In this document: one piece after another, positions 8,222 through 16,977 of the stretch | Position numbering within the stretch: the first letter of the stretch is position 1 | How the letters are laid out: each line of letters opens with the position of its first letter | Source of the DNA: Alphaproteobacteria bacterium | GTDB taxonomy: Bacteria > Pseudomonadota > Alphaproteobacteria > Micropepsales > Micropepsaceae | NCBI GenBank assembly: GCA_021325375.1 | Contig: JAJPHG010000007.1 | Coordinates: 186,001-250,000 of the forward strand | Reading direction: 5' to 3' | DNA: 64,000 bases | Made by a program: the position numbers and the translations under genes | Notes under the pieces: model-generated | Database searches by the model: none | What the model was told of the DNA's origin: nothing | What the model saw: only the letters and a program-made list of their open reading frames with translations

Positions 8222-9430
8222 ATGGCTGCAGGCACGAAGAAGGACACCAAGCCGCTCCCGGCACCCAACAGCGACTTTTACCAGTTCGCCGAAACGCTGA
8301 TTCCGGAGGAGCGGGCGCTTCTGGACAAAGTGCGGACCTTCGCGGAGACCAAGATTGCGCCGATCGTCGACAAGTACTGGGCCGACGACGCGTTTCCGTT
8401 CGAACTCTTGCCGGCATTCAAGGAATTGAACATCGGCGGCCTCGGGCTCACCGGCTATGGCTGCACCGGCGGCAGCCAGAAGCTTTTCGGCCTCATTGCC
8501 ATGGAGTTCGCGCGCACCGACGCGTCCACATGCACCTTCTGGGGCGTACATGACGGCCTTGCCATGGGCTCGATCTATCTCGCCGGTTCGGAGGAACAGA
8601 AACAGAAGTGGCTCCCGCCGATGGCCCGGATGGAAAAGATCGGCTGCTTCGGCCTCACCGAGCCGCTGGTAGGCTCGGGCGCTGCCGGCGGCCTGACGAC
8701 CACTGCGACACGAGATGGAGACACGTGGATTCTGAACGGCCAAAAGAAGTGGATCGGCAACGCGCCGTGGTGCGATATCTCCATCATCTGGGCGCGCGAT
8801 GTCGCCGATAACCAGGTCAAAGGGTTCATCGTCGAGAACAAGACGACACCGGGCTTCAGCGTCGAAAAGATCGAGCACAAGATCTCCCTGAAGATCGTGC
8901 AGAACGGCCTCATCACGCTCGACAACTGCCGCATATCCGAAGCGAATCGGCTTCAAGAGGGCCATTCGTTTCGCGATACGGCGCGGGTGCTGCGTATGAC
9001 CCGCTACATGGTGGGTTGGGCGTCGACCGGCTGCCAGATGGGCGCTTACGAGGCTGCGCTGAGTTATGCGCAGCACCGCCTCCAGTTCGGCAAGCCGATC
9101 GCATCTTTCCAGCTCATCCAGGATATGCTCGCAAAGATGCTGGCCAACATCACGGCCTGCCAGTGCATGATGATGCGCCTCGCGCAGCTCGACGACGAAG
9201 GCAAGCTGCTGGACCATCACGCGTCTCTCGCGAAGTCGTTCTGCACCGCCAAGATGCGTGAAACCGTTTCGTGGGCCCGCGAGATGTGCGGCGCCAACGG
9301 TATCGTCGTCGACTACAAGGTCGCGCGCTTCTTTGCCGATGCCGAGGCGCTCTATTCCTACGAAGGCACCTTCCAGATGCAGAATCTGATCGTGGGCCGG
9401 GCCATCACCGGCTTCAGCGCTTTCGTCTGA
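8222..9430 (+). CDS. acyl-CoA dehydrogenase (GCDH/ACX4-like clade)
   Basis: A 402-residue flavoprotein that introduces the alpha-beta double bond in an acyl-CoA thioester, the first step of beta-oxidation-like breakdown. The FAD/acyl-CoA signature region (CFGLTEPLVGSGAAG, WILNGQKKWIGN) and the C-terminal helical domain are complete. The catalytic base is E381 in YSYEGTFQMQ, the position used by glutaryl-CoA dehydrogenase and plant short-chain acyl-CoA oxidase 4, to which the overall sequence looks closest. Whether oxygen or an electron-transfer flavoprotein is the acceptor cannot be told. A GGAG about 7 bases before the ATG supports the start. It is the first gene of a six-gene run to 14773. 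Confidence 0.92.
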   Translation: MAAGTKKDTKPLPAPNSDFYQFAETLIPEERALLDKVRTFAETKIAPIVDKYWADDAFPFELLPAFKELNIGGLGLTGYGCTGGSQKLFGLIAMEFARTDASTCTFWGVHDGLAMGSIYLAGSEEQKQKWLPPMARMEKIGCFGLTEPLVGSGAAGGLTTTATRDGDTWILNGQKKWIGNAPWCDISIIWARDVADNQVKGFIVENKTTPGFSVEKIEHKISLKIVQNGLITLDNCRISEANRLQEGHSFRDTARVLRMTRYMVGWASTGCQMGAYEAALSYAQHRLQFGKPIASFQLIQDMLAKMLANITACQCMMMRLAQLDDEGKLLDHHASLAKSFCTAKMRETVSWAREMCGANGIVVDYKVARFFADAEALYSYEGTFQMQNLIVGRAITGFSAFV

Positions 9431-9469
9431 GGGAAAGACAAGGTCCAACTCACCCATCGGAGTTCGCCA

Positions 9470-10276
9470 ATGGCCCCGGCCACAGAAACGAAACTGTCGC
9501 TCGAGAACGTGCTGTACGAGCAGCGGGGAGATATCGCCTATGTCACCGTGAACCGCCCGAAGGTGCTGAACGCGCTGAACTCAGCGACCTGGGCAGACCT
9601 CCTGGCAGCGTTCGAACAGGCGCGCTCCGACGCGAATGTCCGCGGCGTCATCCTGACCGGAGCTGGCGACAAGGCGTTTATCGCCGGCGCGGACATCGCC
9701 GAACTCGCCCACCTGTCCGCCGTTGAGGCCGAGCAATCGAGCCGGATCAGCCAGCAGGTGCTCGATCACATCGAAAATTTGGGAAAGCCGGTCGTTGCCG
9801 CGATCAAAGGTTTCGCCCTTGGCGGTGGCTGCGAGACGGCGCTTGCCTGCACGATCAGGATAGCAGTCGAGACCGCCAAGTTCGGACAGCCCGAAGTCAA
9901 ACTCGGCTTGTTGCCGGGTGGCGGTGGCACGCAACGCCTGCCGCGCTTGATCGGCAAGGGCCGCGCGCTCCAGCTCATCCTCACCGGCGGAATGATAGAC
10001 GCGCAGGAAGCGTATCGCATCGGACTCGTCAACGAGATCGTGTCCGCTGAGCTTCTCCTGCAACGGGCCGAAGCCATTCTCAAGACTATCGCTGCGAATG
10101 GTCCCGTAGCAGTCAGGTTCGCACTCTCCGCGGTGAACGAGGGACTGGAGACGAGCCAGAGCGAGGGCCTGGCGCTCGAGGCGGCCTATTTCGGGCTCTG
10201 CGCCGGTACCGAGGACAAGGCAGAGGGCACCAAAGCCTTCATCGAAAAGCGCGCGCCGCAGTTTCACGGGCGCTGA
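9470..10276 (+). CDS. enoyl-CoA hydratase/isomerase family protein
   Basis: Crotonase-fold enzyme, 268 residues, expected to hydrate the enoyl-CoA made by the preceding dehydrogenase. The oxyanion-hole glycines (FIAGADI near 70, ALGGGC near 117-121) and both general acid/base glutamates of true hydratases, E122 (GGGCE) and E142 (GQPE), are present, so hydratase activity is likely rather than isomerase or decarboxylase only. It lies 39 bases after the dehydrogenase stop and 26 before the CoA transferase, in the same operon. The chain length or ring specificity of the substrate is unknown. Confidence 0.92.
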   Translation: MAPATETKLSLENVLYEQRGDIAYVTVNRPKVLNALNSATWADLLAAFEQARSDANVRGVILTGAGDKAFIAGADIAELAHLSAVEAEQSSRISQQVLDHIENLGKPVVAAIKGFALGGGCETALACTIRIAVETAKFGQPEVKLGLLPGGGGTQRLPRLIGKGRALQLILTGGMIDAQEAYRIGLVNEIVSAELLLQRAEAILKTIAANGPVAVRFALSAVNEGLETSQSEGLALEAAYFGLCAGTEDKAEGTKAFIEKRAPQFHGR

Positions 10277-10302
10277 ACGTCCCACGTCGCAAGGAGACAG
10301 CA

Positions 10303-11526
10303 ATGGCAGACGACAACATTTTCTCGGGACTGAAGGTGGTGGACCTGGCGAGCTTCATCGCGGGTCCAAACGCGGCCGTGATGCTGTCCGATTTCGGCGC
10401 CGAGGTGATCAAGGTTGAACCGCCGAGCGGCGACCCGTGGAGGCACGGACATCAAATCCCGCCGCAGCCATTCTCCACCGATCCGTATCCCTGGCACATG
10501 AGCAACCGCAACAAGCGCGGCATGGCGCTCGATCTGAAATCTCCCGGCGCGCAGCAAGTGCTCGAGAAGCTGGTCAGATGGGCGGACGTGTTCATTGTCA
10601 ACACGCCACATCCGGCGCGCAAGAAGCTGAAGATCGAGTATGACGACGTCGCCCAGTGGAATCCGCGTCTCATCTATGCAGACCTCACGGGGTTCGGCGA
10701 AAAGGGACCGGATGCGGATCTTCCGGGGTTCGACATCACGTCCTATTGGGCGCGCAGCGGCATGCTCTCGATGACGCGCGACAAGGGGCAGCCGCCGACC
10801 TGGCCGGTCGCCGGCAGCGGCGACGCCGCGACGGCCGTTGGCTTGTACTCTGCGATCGTGACCGCCCTTTACCGTCGCGAACGTACCGGCAAGGGATCCT
10901 ATGTGACAACGTCCCTGCTTGCCGAAGGCGTCTGGGCCGCGAGCGTATCGATCCAGGGCGCGTTGTGCGGTGCGCATTTCTACGGGCTGCACGATCGCGA
11001 ACATCCGGCCAACGCAGCATTGAACGTGTATCGATCTGCCGATGGCGTCTGGTTCGTCCTGATCATCATGCCCGACAAGGTGGTGGCCATCGCGAAGGCG
11101 GTCGGTCGCACGGATCTTCTGACCGATCCCCGGTTCTCCGACCCGGCAAAGCTGAAGACGAACATGTCAGAGCTCGCCGCCATTCTTGAAAGCATCTTCG
11201 CCTCGCAACCGATGGCGCATTGGTATGAGGTGTTCAGCAAAATCCACGTGACATTCGGTGCCGTGCGGGATCCACTGGATGTCATCAACGATCCTCAGTT
11301 GCGGGCGAACGACATCATCGTTCCGCTCGAAGGCGCCGGCGAGAAACTGACCTCGACGATCAGCAGTCCGATCCAGGTCCATGGCGTGGCCAAGCAGCCT
11401 GCTAGGCGCGCGCCCGGCATTGGCGAGCACACCCAAGAAATCCTGAATCAGCTCGGATTCAGTGCAAGCGACGTCGATCGGTTGCGGGCCGCCGGCGTCA
11501 TTCCGAATGTAAGAACGGCTGCTTAG
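10303..11526 (+). CDS. CaiB/BaiF (family III) CoA transferase
   Basis: A 407-residue family III CoA transferase that moves CoA between carboxylic acids, so it could load the free acid substrate of this operon using another acyl-CoA as donor. The N-terminal core (GLKVVDLASFIAGPNAA, FGAEVIKVEPP) is typical. The catalytic aspartate that forms the acyl anhydride is D144 in PGFDITSYWARSG. An AAGGAG precedes the ATG by 6-8 bases. Its presence in place of an acyl-CoA ligase, and the lack of a thiolase nearby, point to a specialised acid rather than general fatty acids. The substrate is not known. Confidence 0.92.
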   Translation: MADDNIFSGLKVVDLASFIAGPNAAVMLSDFGAEVIKVEPPSGDPWRHGHQIPPQPFSTDPYPWHMSNRNKRGMALDLKSPGAQQVLEKLVRWADVFIVNTPHPARKKLKIEYDDVAQWNPRLIYADLTGFGEKGPDADLPGFDITSYWARSGMLSMTRDKGQPPTWPVAGSGDAATAVGLYSAIVTALYRRERTGKGSYVTTSLLAEGVWAASVSIQGALCGAHFYGLHDREHPANAALNVYRSADGVWFVLIIMPDKVVAIAKAVGRTDLLTDPRFSDPAKLKTNMSELAAILESIFASQPMAHWYEVFSKIHVTFGAVRDPLDVINDPQLRANDIIVPLEGAGEKLTSTISSPIQVHGVAKQPARRAPGIGEHTQEILNQLGFSASDVDRLRAAGVIPNVRTAA

Positions 11527-11604
11527 GCACGCGAGCAGGCGCATCGACAGCGAAGAGGCCGCGTACGGCAGCTCGTGCCGCGAAGCAAGGAAGGACGGCA
11601 ACCG

Positions 11605-12537
11605 ATGACATCGACAGGACCATGCGAGACTTCGACAGCCGGCAAGAAATGCGCCCGTCTGTTCTATCTCGACCTGAGCCAGGGGCGCATCTACGCGATT
11701 GACCGCAACGGATCGAACCGCGAAGTCATTGTCACCGACTGCCATCTACCGGACGGCATCGCCATCGACGTTGAGGCCGGACACATCTACTGGACCAACA
11801 TGGGCGTGCCGAGTCTGGACGATGGTTCGATCGAGCGAGCTGATCTCGACGGCAAAAATCGGAAAGTCATCGTACCGGTCGGTGTTACGCACACGCCGAA
11901 ACAGATCCATCTCGATCGCGAGAACGGCAAGCTCTATTGGTGCGACCGCGAGGGCATGCGTGTCATGCGGTCGAACCTCGATGGCTCCGTGGTGGAGATA
12001 TTGATCAAAACCGGCGAGGGCGCGAAAGACGCCCACGATCAGACGAAATGGTGCGTGGGGATCACGCTCGACCAAGCCTGCGGCCACATCTACTGGACCC
12101 AGAAGGGCCCGGACAACGCCGGTCTGGGACGAATCTATCGCGCCAATATAGATATCCCGAAGGGCGAGAAGGCCGATCGCCGCTCCGATATCGAAGTCTG
12201 GCTCGACAAGCTCCCCGAACCGATCGACCTGGAGCTCGATGTCGAAAGCCGTGTTCTCTATTGGACCGACCGCGGTGACCCGCCGCTGGGCAACACGGTC
12301 AATCGGCTGTCGATCGACGCGCAGGCGAACGCCCGTACGCCCGAGATCGTCTTCACGCATCTGATGGAAGGGATCGGCATCGCGCTCGATGCGCCCGGTA
12401 ACATGATGTTCATGACCGATCTCGCCGGCTCCGTATATGCGGCACGTCTCGATGGATCGCAGAAGAGCGTGCTGCAAGTCGCGCAAGGCAATCTGAGCGG
12501 CATCGCCTATGCCGAACTGCCGTCAAAGGAGAGATGA
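11605..12537 (+). CDS. YWTD (LDL-receptor class B-like) beta-propeller protein
   Basis: A 310-residue soluble beta-propeller made of repeats marked by YWTD-like strands: IYWTNMG, LYWCDREG, IYWTQKG and LYWTDRGD. No signal peptide is seen, so it should be cytosolic. The start at 11605 is preferred over 11575 because an AAGGAAGGA lies about 9 bases upstream. Family members have been described as SMP-30/lactonase-like or of unknown function. Its place between the CoA transferase and the 3-hydroxyacyl-CoA dehydrogenase (overlap ATGA at 12534-12537) suggests a role in this pathway, for instance lactone hydrolysis or substrate binding. No catalytic residues were identified. Confidence 0.8.
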   Translation: MTSTGPCETSTAGKKCARLFYLDLSQGRIYAIDRNGSNREVIVTDCHLPDGIAIDVEAGHIYWTNMGVPSLDDGSIERADLDGKNRKVIVPVGVTHTPKQIHLDRENGKLYWCDREGMRVMRSNLDGSVVEILIKTGEGAKDAHDQTKWCVGITLDQACGHIYWTQKGPDNAGLGRIYRANIDIPKGEKADRRSDIEVWLDKLPEPIDLELDVESRVLYWTDRGDPPLGNTVNRLSIDAQANARTPEIVFTHLMEGIGIALDAPGNMMFMTDLAGSVYAARLDGSQKSVLQVAQGNLSGIAYAELPSKER

Positions 12538-13481
12538 TCATGACGATCGACAAGCCCATCCAACAGGTATCCATCATCGGTACCGGCGTCATCGGCGCGA
12601 GCTGGGCCGCCCTCTTCCTCGCCAAGGGGCTGAAGGTTGTTGCGACCGATGTGGCGCCCAACGCCGAAATATCGTTGCGCAAGTTCGTCGACGACGCCTG
12701 GCCCGCTCTTGAGCAGCTGGGCCTTTCCGGTCACGGGTCCCAGTCGAATCTGAAGTTCACCGCAGCCCTCGCAAGCGCCGTTGAGGGCGCCGACCTGGTG
12801 CAGGAGAACGGTCCTGAAAAGATCGATTTCAAAAAGAAGCTCTACGGCCAGCTCGACGTGATGCTCCCGCCCGACGTGATCATTGCGTCGAGCTCCTCCG
12901 GCTTGACGATGAGCGAGATCCAATCCGGCTGCCCCAATCACCCGGAGCGCTGTGTCATCGGCCACCCTTTCAACCCTCCGCATTTGATCCCGCTGGTGGA
13001 GATTGTCGGCGGGGCAAAGACGTCCGAAGAAACGATCCTACGCGCGGAGAAGTTCTACACCGGCATCGGAAAACGCACCGTCAGGCTTCGCAAGGAGGTG
13101 CCCGGACACGTCGCGAACCGGCTGCAGGCCGCCCTGGCACGCGAGGTCTACCACCTCGTCGCCGACGATGTCGTCAGCGCTGCCGACGTCGATACGGCCC
13201 TTTGCTGGGGTCCGGGCTTGCGTTGGGGGATCATGGGGCAGCTTCTCCTCAATCACCTCGGCGGCGGCGAAGGCGGCATCGAGCACTTCTTCCACCAGTT
13301 CACCGGCCCGATGACCGCATGGTGGAAGGTGCTTGGCGCACCGGTCCTCACGCCCGAGGTGCAAGCGAAGCTCATCGCCGCCGTCTACGCAGAAGTCGGA
13401 TCGCGCTCGATCGACGAACTCGCGGCTGAGCGCGACAAGCTGTTGCTTGGTCTCTTGCGCCTGCGGGCAACCCAACCCTGA
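12534..13481 (+). CDS. 3-hydroxyacyl-CoA dehydrogenase family protein
   Basis: NAD-dependent dehydrogenase, 315 residues, with the Rossmann loop GTGVIGASW (16-24), the catalytic His in IGHPFNPP (H144), and the C-terminal helical domain with RLQAALAREVYHL and GLRWGIMG. This form is shared by 3-hydroxyacyl-CoA dehydrogenases, lambda-crystallin and carnitine 3-dehydrogenases, so the substrate may be a hydroxyacyl-CoA or a free hydroxy acid. The ATG at 12534 overlaps the previous stop; the ATG at 12540 is better spaced from the AAGGAGAG and may be the real start. In the pathway it would oxidise the product of the enoyl-CoA hydratase. Confidence 0.9.
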   Translation: MIMTIDKPIQQVSIIGTGVIGASWAALFLAKGLKVVATDVAPNAEISLRKFVDDAWPALEQLGLSGHGSQSNLKFTAALASAVEGADLVQENGPEKIDFKKKLYGQLDVMLPPDVIIASSSSGLTMSEIQSGCPNHPERCVIGHPFNPPHLIPLVEIVGGAKTSEETILRAEKFYTGIGKRTVRLRKEVPGHVANRLQAALAREVYHLVADDVVSAADVDTALCWGPGLRWGIMGQLLLNHLGGGEGGIEHFFHQFTGPMTAWWKVLGAPVLTPEVQAKLIAAVYAEVGSRSIDELAAERDKLLLGLLRLRATQP

Positions 13482-13489
13482 GGCGACCG

Positions 13490-14773
13490 ATGCCCAAGAC
13501 AAACGATCCACCCCATGTCGTTATTGTGGGTGGTGGATTTGCCGGACTCACTGCGGCGCGCTCGCTTGCGCGAACGCCGGTCCGGGTTACGCTGATCGAC
13601 AGACGCAATCATCACCTCTTCCAGCCCCTGTTATATCAGGTCGCCACGGCTGGGCTTTCACCGGCCCAGATTGCGGCACCGATTCGATCGATTGTCCGCA
13701 AGCAGAAGAACATCGACGTCATGCTGGGTGAGGTCACCGGCATCGACGCGGATCGGCGTGAGGTACTCCTGGATGAAGTGCGCGTTCCCTTTGACTACCT
13801 TGTGCTGGCCACCGGCGCGCGCCACTCCTATTTCGGCCACGACGACTGGGAGCCCTTCGCACCCGGTCTCAAGTCGATCGAGGACGCAACGGACATCCGC
13901 CGCCGTATCCTGACGGCGTTCGAGAAAGCGGAGTGGGAGAGCGACGCCGCCACCCGAACGGCACTTCTCACCTTCGTCATCATCGGCGGCGGACCGACCG
14001 GCGTCGAACTCGCAGGCAAAGTCGTCGAAATCGCTCGACATGCCCTGCGCCGTGATTTTCGTAACATCAATCCAGCTGCCGCGCGCATCATGCTCGTCGA
14101 AGCGGGCGCTCGCCTGCTCGCCGCGTTCCCGCAGACTTTGTCGGACGACGCCAAAGCGCGGCTCGAAGCGCTTGGCGTAGAGGTGGTGCTCGGCAAGCCA
14201 GTGACGGCCTGCGACGCGGACGGTGCCGTCATTGGCGGCGCACAGACGCGGGCGCGGACGATTGTTTGGGCCGCGGGGGTTGCGGCCTCGCCGGCCGCGC
14301 ACTGGCTTGGCCTGCCTGCTGACCGGGCCGGACGCGCCCTGGTGGACGGCAACCTGGCTGCGCCGGGACACGACGCAATGTTCGTTATCGGTGACACAGC
14401 GTCGGTGAAAGACTCGGGCGGAAAGCCGGTGCCGGGTCTCGCATCGGCGGCAAAACAGCAGGGCGCTTATGTGGCGGATGCCATCAAAGCAAGGCTTTCC
14501 GGCAGAAGCGTAGGCCCATTCGCCTACACAAATATGGGCAACCTCGCCACGATCGGCCGTAACGCTGCCGTCGTGCAATTGTCGAAAATCCAGCTGACGG
14601 GGTTTGTTGCGTGGCTGTTCTGGTCGCTCGTCCACATCTACTTCCTCGTCGGATTTCGGAACCGGATCATCGCGGTTGTCGATTGGATCTGGACCTATCT
14701 GACATACGACCGTGGGGCCCGTCTTATCACCGGCGGACAGTCCGCGAAGAAGCCGGTCGGACCTGCGTCATGA
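13490..14773 (+). CDS. ndh: type II NADH dehydrogenase (NDH-2)
   Basis: A 427-residue single-subunit, non-proton-pumping NADH:quinone oxidoreductase at the inner face of the membrane. It has two dinucleotide-binding loops, GGGFAG (14-19) for FAD and IIGGGPTGVELAG (about 164-176) for NADH. It also has the NDH-2 signatures NHHLFQPLLYQVA and GDTAS, and a hydrophobic C-terminal region (WLFWSLVHIYFLVGF) that anchors the enzyme. It starts 8 bases after the 3-hydroxyacyl-CoA dehydrogenase, so it is probably cotranscribed. It would reoxidise the NADH formed by that enzyme and pass electrons to ubiquinone, from which the Cyo oxidase of this window could draw. Confidence 0.93.
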   Translation: MPKTNDPPHVVIVGGGFAGLTAARSLARTPVRVTLIDRRNHHLFQPLLYQVATAGLSPAQIAAPIRSIVRKQKNIDVMLGEVTGIDADRREVLLDEVRVPFDYLVLATGARHSYFGHDDWEPFAPGLKSIEDATDIRRRILTAFEKAEWESDAATRTALLTFVIIGGGPTGVELAGKVVEIARHALRRDFRNINPAAARIMLVEAGARLLAAFPQTLSDDAKARLEALGVEVVLGKPVTACDADGAVIGGAQTRARTIVWAAGVAASPAAHWLGLPADRAGRALVDGNLAAPGHDAMFVIGDTASVKDSGGKPVPGLASAAKQQGAYVADAIKARLSGRSVGPFAYTNMGNLATIGRNAAVVQLSKIQLTGFVAWLFWSLVHIYFLVGFRNRIIAVVDWIWTYLTYDRGARLITGGQSAKKPVGPAS

Positions 14774-15044
14774 CCGGCCAGCGATCCGACAACCCACGGG
14801 CTTCCGCGGCGACCCCGACGGAAGGCCGGGTAGTCGCGTTCGGCGCGGCTTGGGCGTCGGTCGTGCCTGCCGCGTTGACCGGTGAAGAGAGCGCCAGCGA
14901 CAGGCCGTCGCAAGGTGTATGGGATTCGAAAAAGGAAACGTCTCGGAACACCCAGCACTGAGCGACTGCGTTTCCCGGGAGTAGAAGCGCACCACCGCGC
15001 TGGAGGACACGACGATAACGATACAAAGGTAGGGAAAAGGTCGG

Positions 15045-15785
15045 ATGGCAGTCAGCGCGTCGTTCGCAGCGGCAATCCGCCCCAATATCACTATGCTGCT
15101 GCTCGCCTTGAATGGCGGATATGTCGATACAATGAGCTTTCTCGCGCTGCACGGGCTCTTTGCGGCGCACGTCACCGGGAATTTCGTGACGCTCGGTGCT
15201 TCCCTGGTCCTCGGGACAACGGGCGTGGCCGCTAAGCTGATCGCGCTCCCCGTTTTCTGCATCGGAGTCGTCGTTGCGCGTCTGTTGCGCTACCATCTTG
15301 AGCAACGAGGTCGCCCCGTTCTTCGGTCGCTTCTCCTCATCCAGCTCCTTCTCCTCAGTATCGCTGCGGTCTTCGCCGCGAAATTCGGTCCGTTTCCAAA
15401 TGGCGACGGTATTGGTGCCGTTGTCACCGGCATGACGCTTGTAGCAGCCATGGCGATCCAGAATGCCGCCCACCGGGTGCACTTCCCGACGTCGCCGCCG
15501 AGCACGGTGATGACGGGCACCACGACCGAGATCATGCTGGATCTGGCGGACTTGCTTCACGGCGAGTCCGGCGAGGCGCGCAAGACGACGAAAGCGCGGA
15601 TGTGGCGACTGTGCCAAACCGTTCTGGTCTTTGCAGGCGGTTGCGCCTCTGCAGCCGTTCTCTATGTGATCGGGGGCGACCTAAGCTTCCGCGCGCCGCC
15701 CGTCATCGCGTTGCTCACCTTGGTCATCGCGCCACGCGACGTCGAGCAGACAACGTCAGTTCTGCCAAGCACAAATCGCCCGTAA
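15045..15785 (+). CDS. DUF1275 (YoaK family) membrane protein
   Basis: A 246-residue polytopic membrane protein of the DUF1275/YoaK family, with about six membrane segments and the family motifs LNGGYVDTMSF and HVTGNFVTLG near the N-terminus. The biochemical function is unknown. It is followed after 17 bases by dps and then osmC, forming an apparent stress-related operon that is separate from the acyl-CoA/NDH-2 operon (271-base gap). Confidence 0.87.
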   Translation: MAVSASFAAAIRPNITMLLLALNGGYVDTMSFLALHGLFAAHVTGNFVTLGASLVLGTTGVAAKLIALPVFCIGVVVARLLRYHLEQRGRPVLRSLLLIQLLLLSIAAVFAAKFGPFPNGDGIGAVVTGMTLVAAMAIQNAAHRVHFPTSPPSTVMTGTTTEIMLDLADLLHGESGEARKTTKARMWRLCQTVLVFAGGCASAAVLYVIGGDLSFRAPPVIALLTLVIAPRDVEQTTSVLPSTNRP

Positions 15786-15802
15786 CTCCGAGGAGACAGA
15801 AG

Positions 15803-16324
15803 ATGACCAACGCAGCCGCCAAAACCCGCCGAACCGCCCCGCTCAAGACACCATCCAGTCTTTCTGGCAACGCTAGCAAAAACATTTCGGCCGCTCTCAC
15901 CGCCCTTTTGGCAGACATGTTTGCGCTTTACGTCAAGTCGAAGAATTTCCACTGGCACATATCAGGACCGCACTTTCGCGACTATCACCTTCTGCTCGAC
16001 GATCAGGCGACGCAGATATTCGACACGACGGACGCGATCGCAGAACGCGCGCGAAAGATCGGCGGAACAACGATCCGATCGGTCGGCCATATCGCCAGGG
16101 TAAAGCGTCTGCTCGACAACGACGCGGACTATGTGACGCCGCAAGATATGCTGGCGGAATTGCGCGAAGACAATATGCAGGTCATCTCATGGCTGCGCGA
16201 GCTTCATGTGCTCTGTGATGAGTACGGGGATGTCGCGACCGCCAGCTTGCTGGAGGTGTGGATCGACGAAGCGGAACGCCGTGTATGGTTCCTGTTCGAG
16301 AGCGGACGGGAGCGCGGCCCATGA
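15803..16324 (+). CDS. dps: Dps-family DNA starvation/stationary phase protein
   Basis: A 173-residue ferritin-like dodecamer-forming protein that oxidises and stores iron with peroxide and protects DNA. The intersubunit ferroxidase residues are present: H50 (NFHW), H62, D77 and E81 (TTDAIAER). An N-terminal extension of about 25 residues carries K9?RR-type positive charge and could contact DNA. The ATG at 15803 follows AGGAGACAG, which sets the start; the longer upstream frame overlaps the DUF1275 gene and is rejected. Its stop overlaps the osmC start as ATGA, so the two products should be made together. Confidence 0.93.
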   Translation: MTNAAAKTRRTAPLKTPSSLSGNASKNISAALTALLADMFALYVKSKNFHWHISGPHFRDYHLLLDDQATQIFDTTDAIAERARKIGGTTIRSVGHIARVKRLLDNDADYVTPQDMLAELREDNMQVISWLRELHVLCDEYGDVATASLLEVWIDEAERRVWFLFESGRERGP

Positions 16325-16758
16325 CCGAGACACAAAGGCCGGTGACAGTCACCGAAAACGGTCGCACGACGTATGCGCAAACTGTGAGGATCGGCCAACA
16401 CCTGCTCACTGCGGACGAGCCACAGGCAAGTGGCGGCCAGGACGCGGGACCATCGCCTTACGAATATCTCCTGGCGGGCCTCGGGGCTTGCACAATCATG
16501 ACAATCCGCATGTACGCCCAGCGCCATAACTGGCCCCTTATCCGCACAACCGTCGAGCTCCGGCATGAAAAGGTCACATCGCCGAGTGGTTCTGCGATCA
16601 ACGACCAATTCCATCGGGTCATTCACCTCGAGGGCGAGCTCACGGACCAGCAACGATCGCGGATACTGGAGATCGCCGAGCATTGTCCTGTAGGTGGGAC
16701 GCTGCGCCACGGCGCAATTATCGATACCGCTCCGGCCGGAAATCTCGATGGCGCGTGA
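16321..16758 (+). CDS. OsmC/Ohr-family peroxiredoxin-like protein
   Basis: A 145-residue OsmC-fold protein of the hydroperoxide-reductase superfamily. The two redox cysteines are in LGACTIM (C57) and EHCPVGGTL (C122), the usual OsmC arrangement, and the sequence has the family motif PSPYEYLLAGLGAC. It should reduce organic hydroperoxides. Translationally coupled to dps (ATGA at 16321-16324), it belongs to a peroxide-defence pair. The closest match is the general OsmC branch often called YhfA-like, not classical Ohr, but I cannot settle the subfamily. Confidence 0.9.
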   Translation: MTETQRPVTVTENGRTTYAQTVRIGQHLLTADEPQASGGQDAGPSPYEYLLAGLGACTIMTIRMYAQRHNWPLIRTTVELRHEKVTSPSGSAINDQFHRVIHLEGELTDQQRSRILEIAEHCPVGGTLRHGAIIDTAPAGNLDGA

Positions 16759-16977
16759 GTCTGTGGCCACCGCTTGGTTGGTCGTGAGGTGGCCTTCCGA
16801 GACTCCATGACGGCAGATTCGTGCTTCGTCTGAAATTTCTTGGACAAACGGGTAGGCAAAAAGCACGGCTATGCAAGGCTTTGGGCGAGTGAGCGTTGTA
16901 TTCTGACAGATAGATGCCGGATGCCGTTAAGGCGTCGGCAATTGCGGGCTCCATGCAATAAACGTGTCCGCCAGGCA

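Noticed and set aside
8183..9457. 424-codon open frame on the minus strand
   Set aside because: Antisense to the acyl-CoA dehydrogenase, which has clear catalytic motifs; no family resemblance on the minus strand.
14770..14961. 63-codon frame whose ATG overlaps the NDH-2 stop
   Set aside because: The overlap is tempting, but the sequence has no recognisable features and no second supporting signal.
16841..16890. Short matches (CAAACGGGTAG, GCAAGGCTT) with 50800-50870
   Set aside because: Only about 10-base pieces agree and spacing differs; this could be chance and does not define a repeat.
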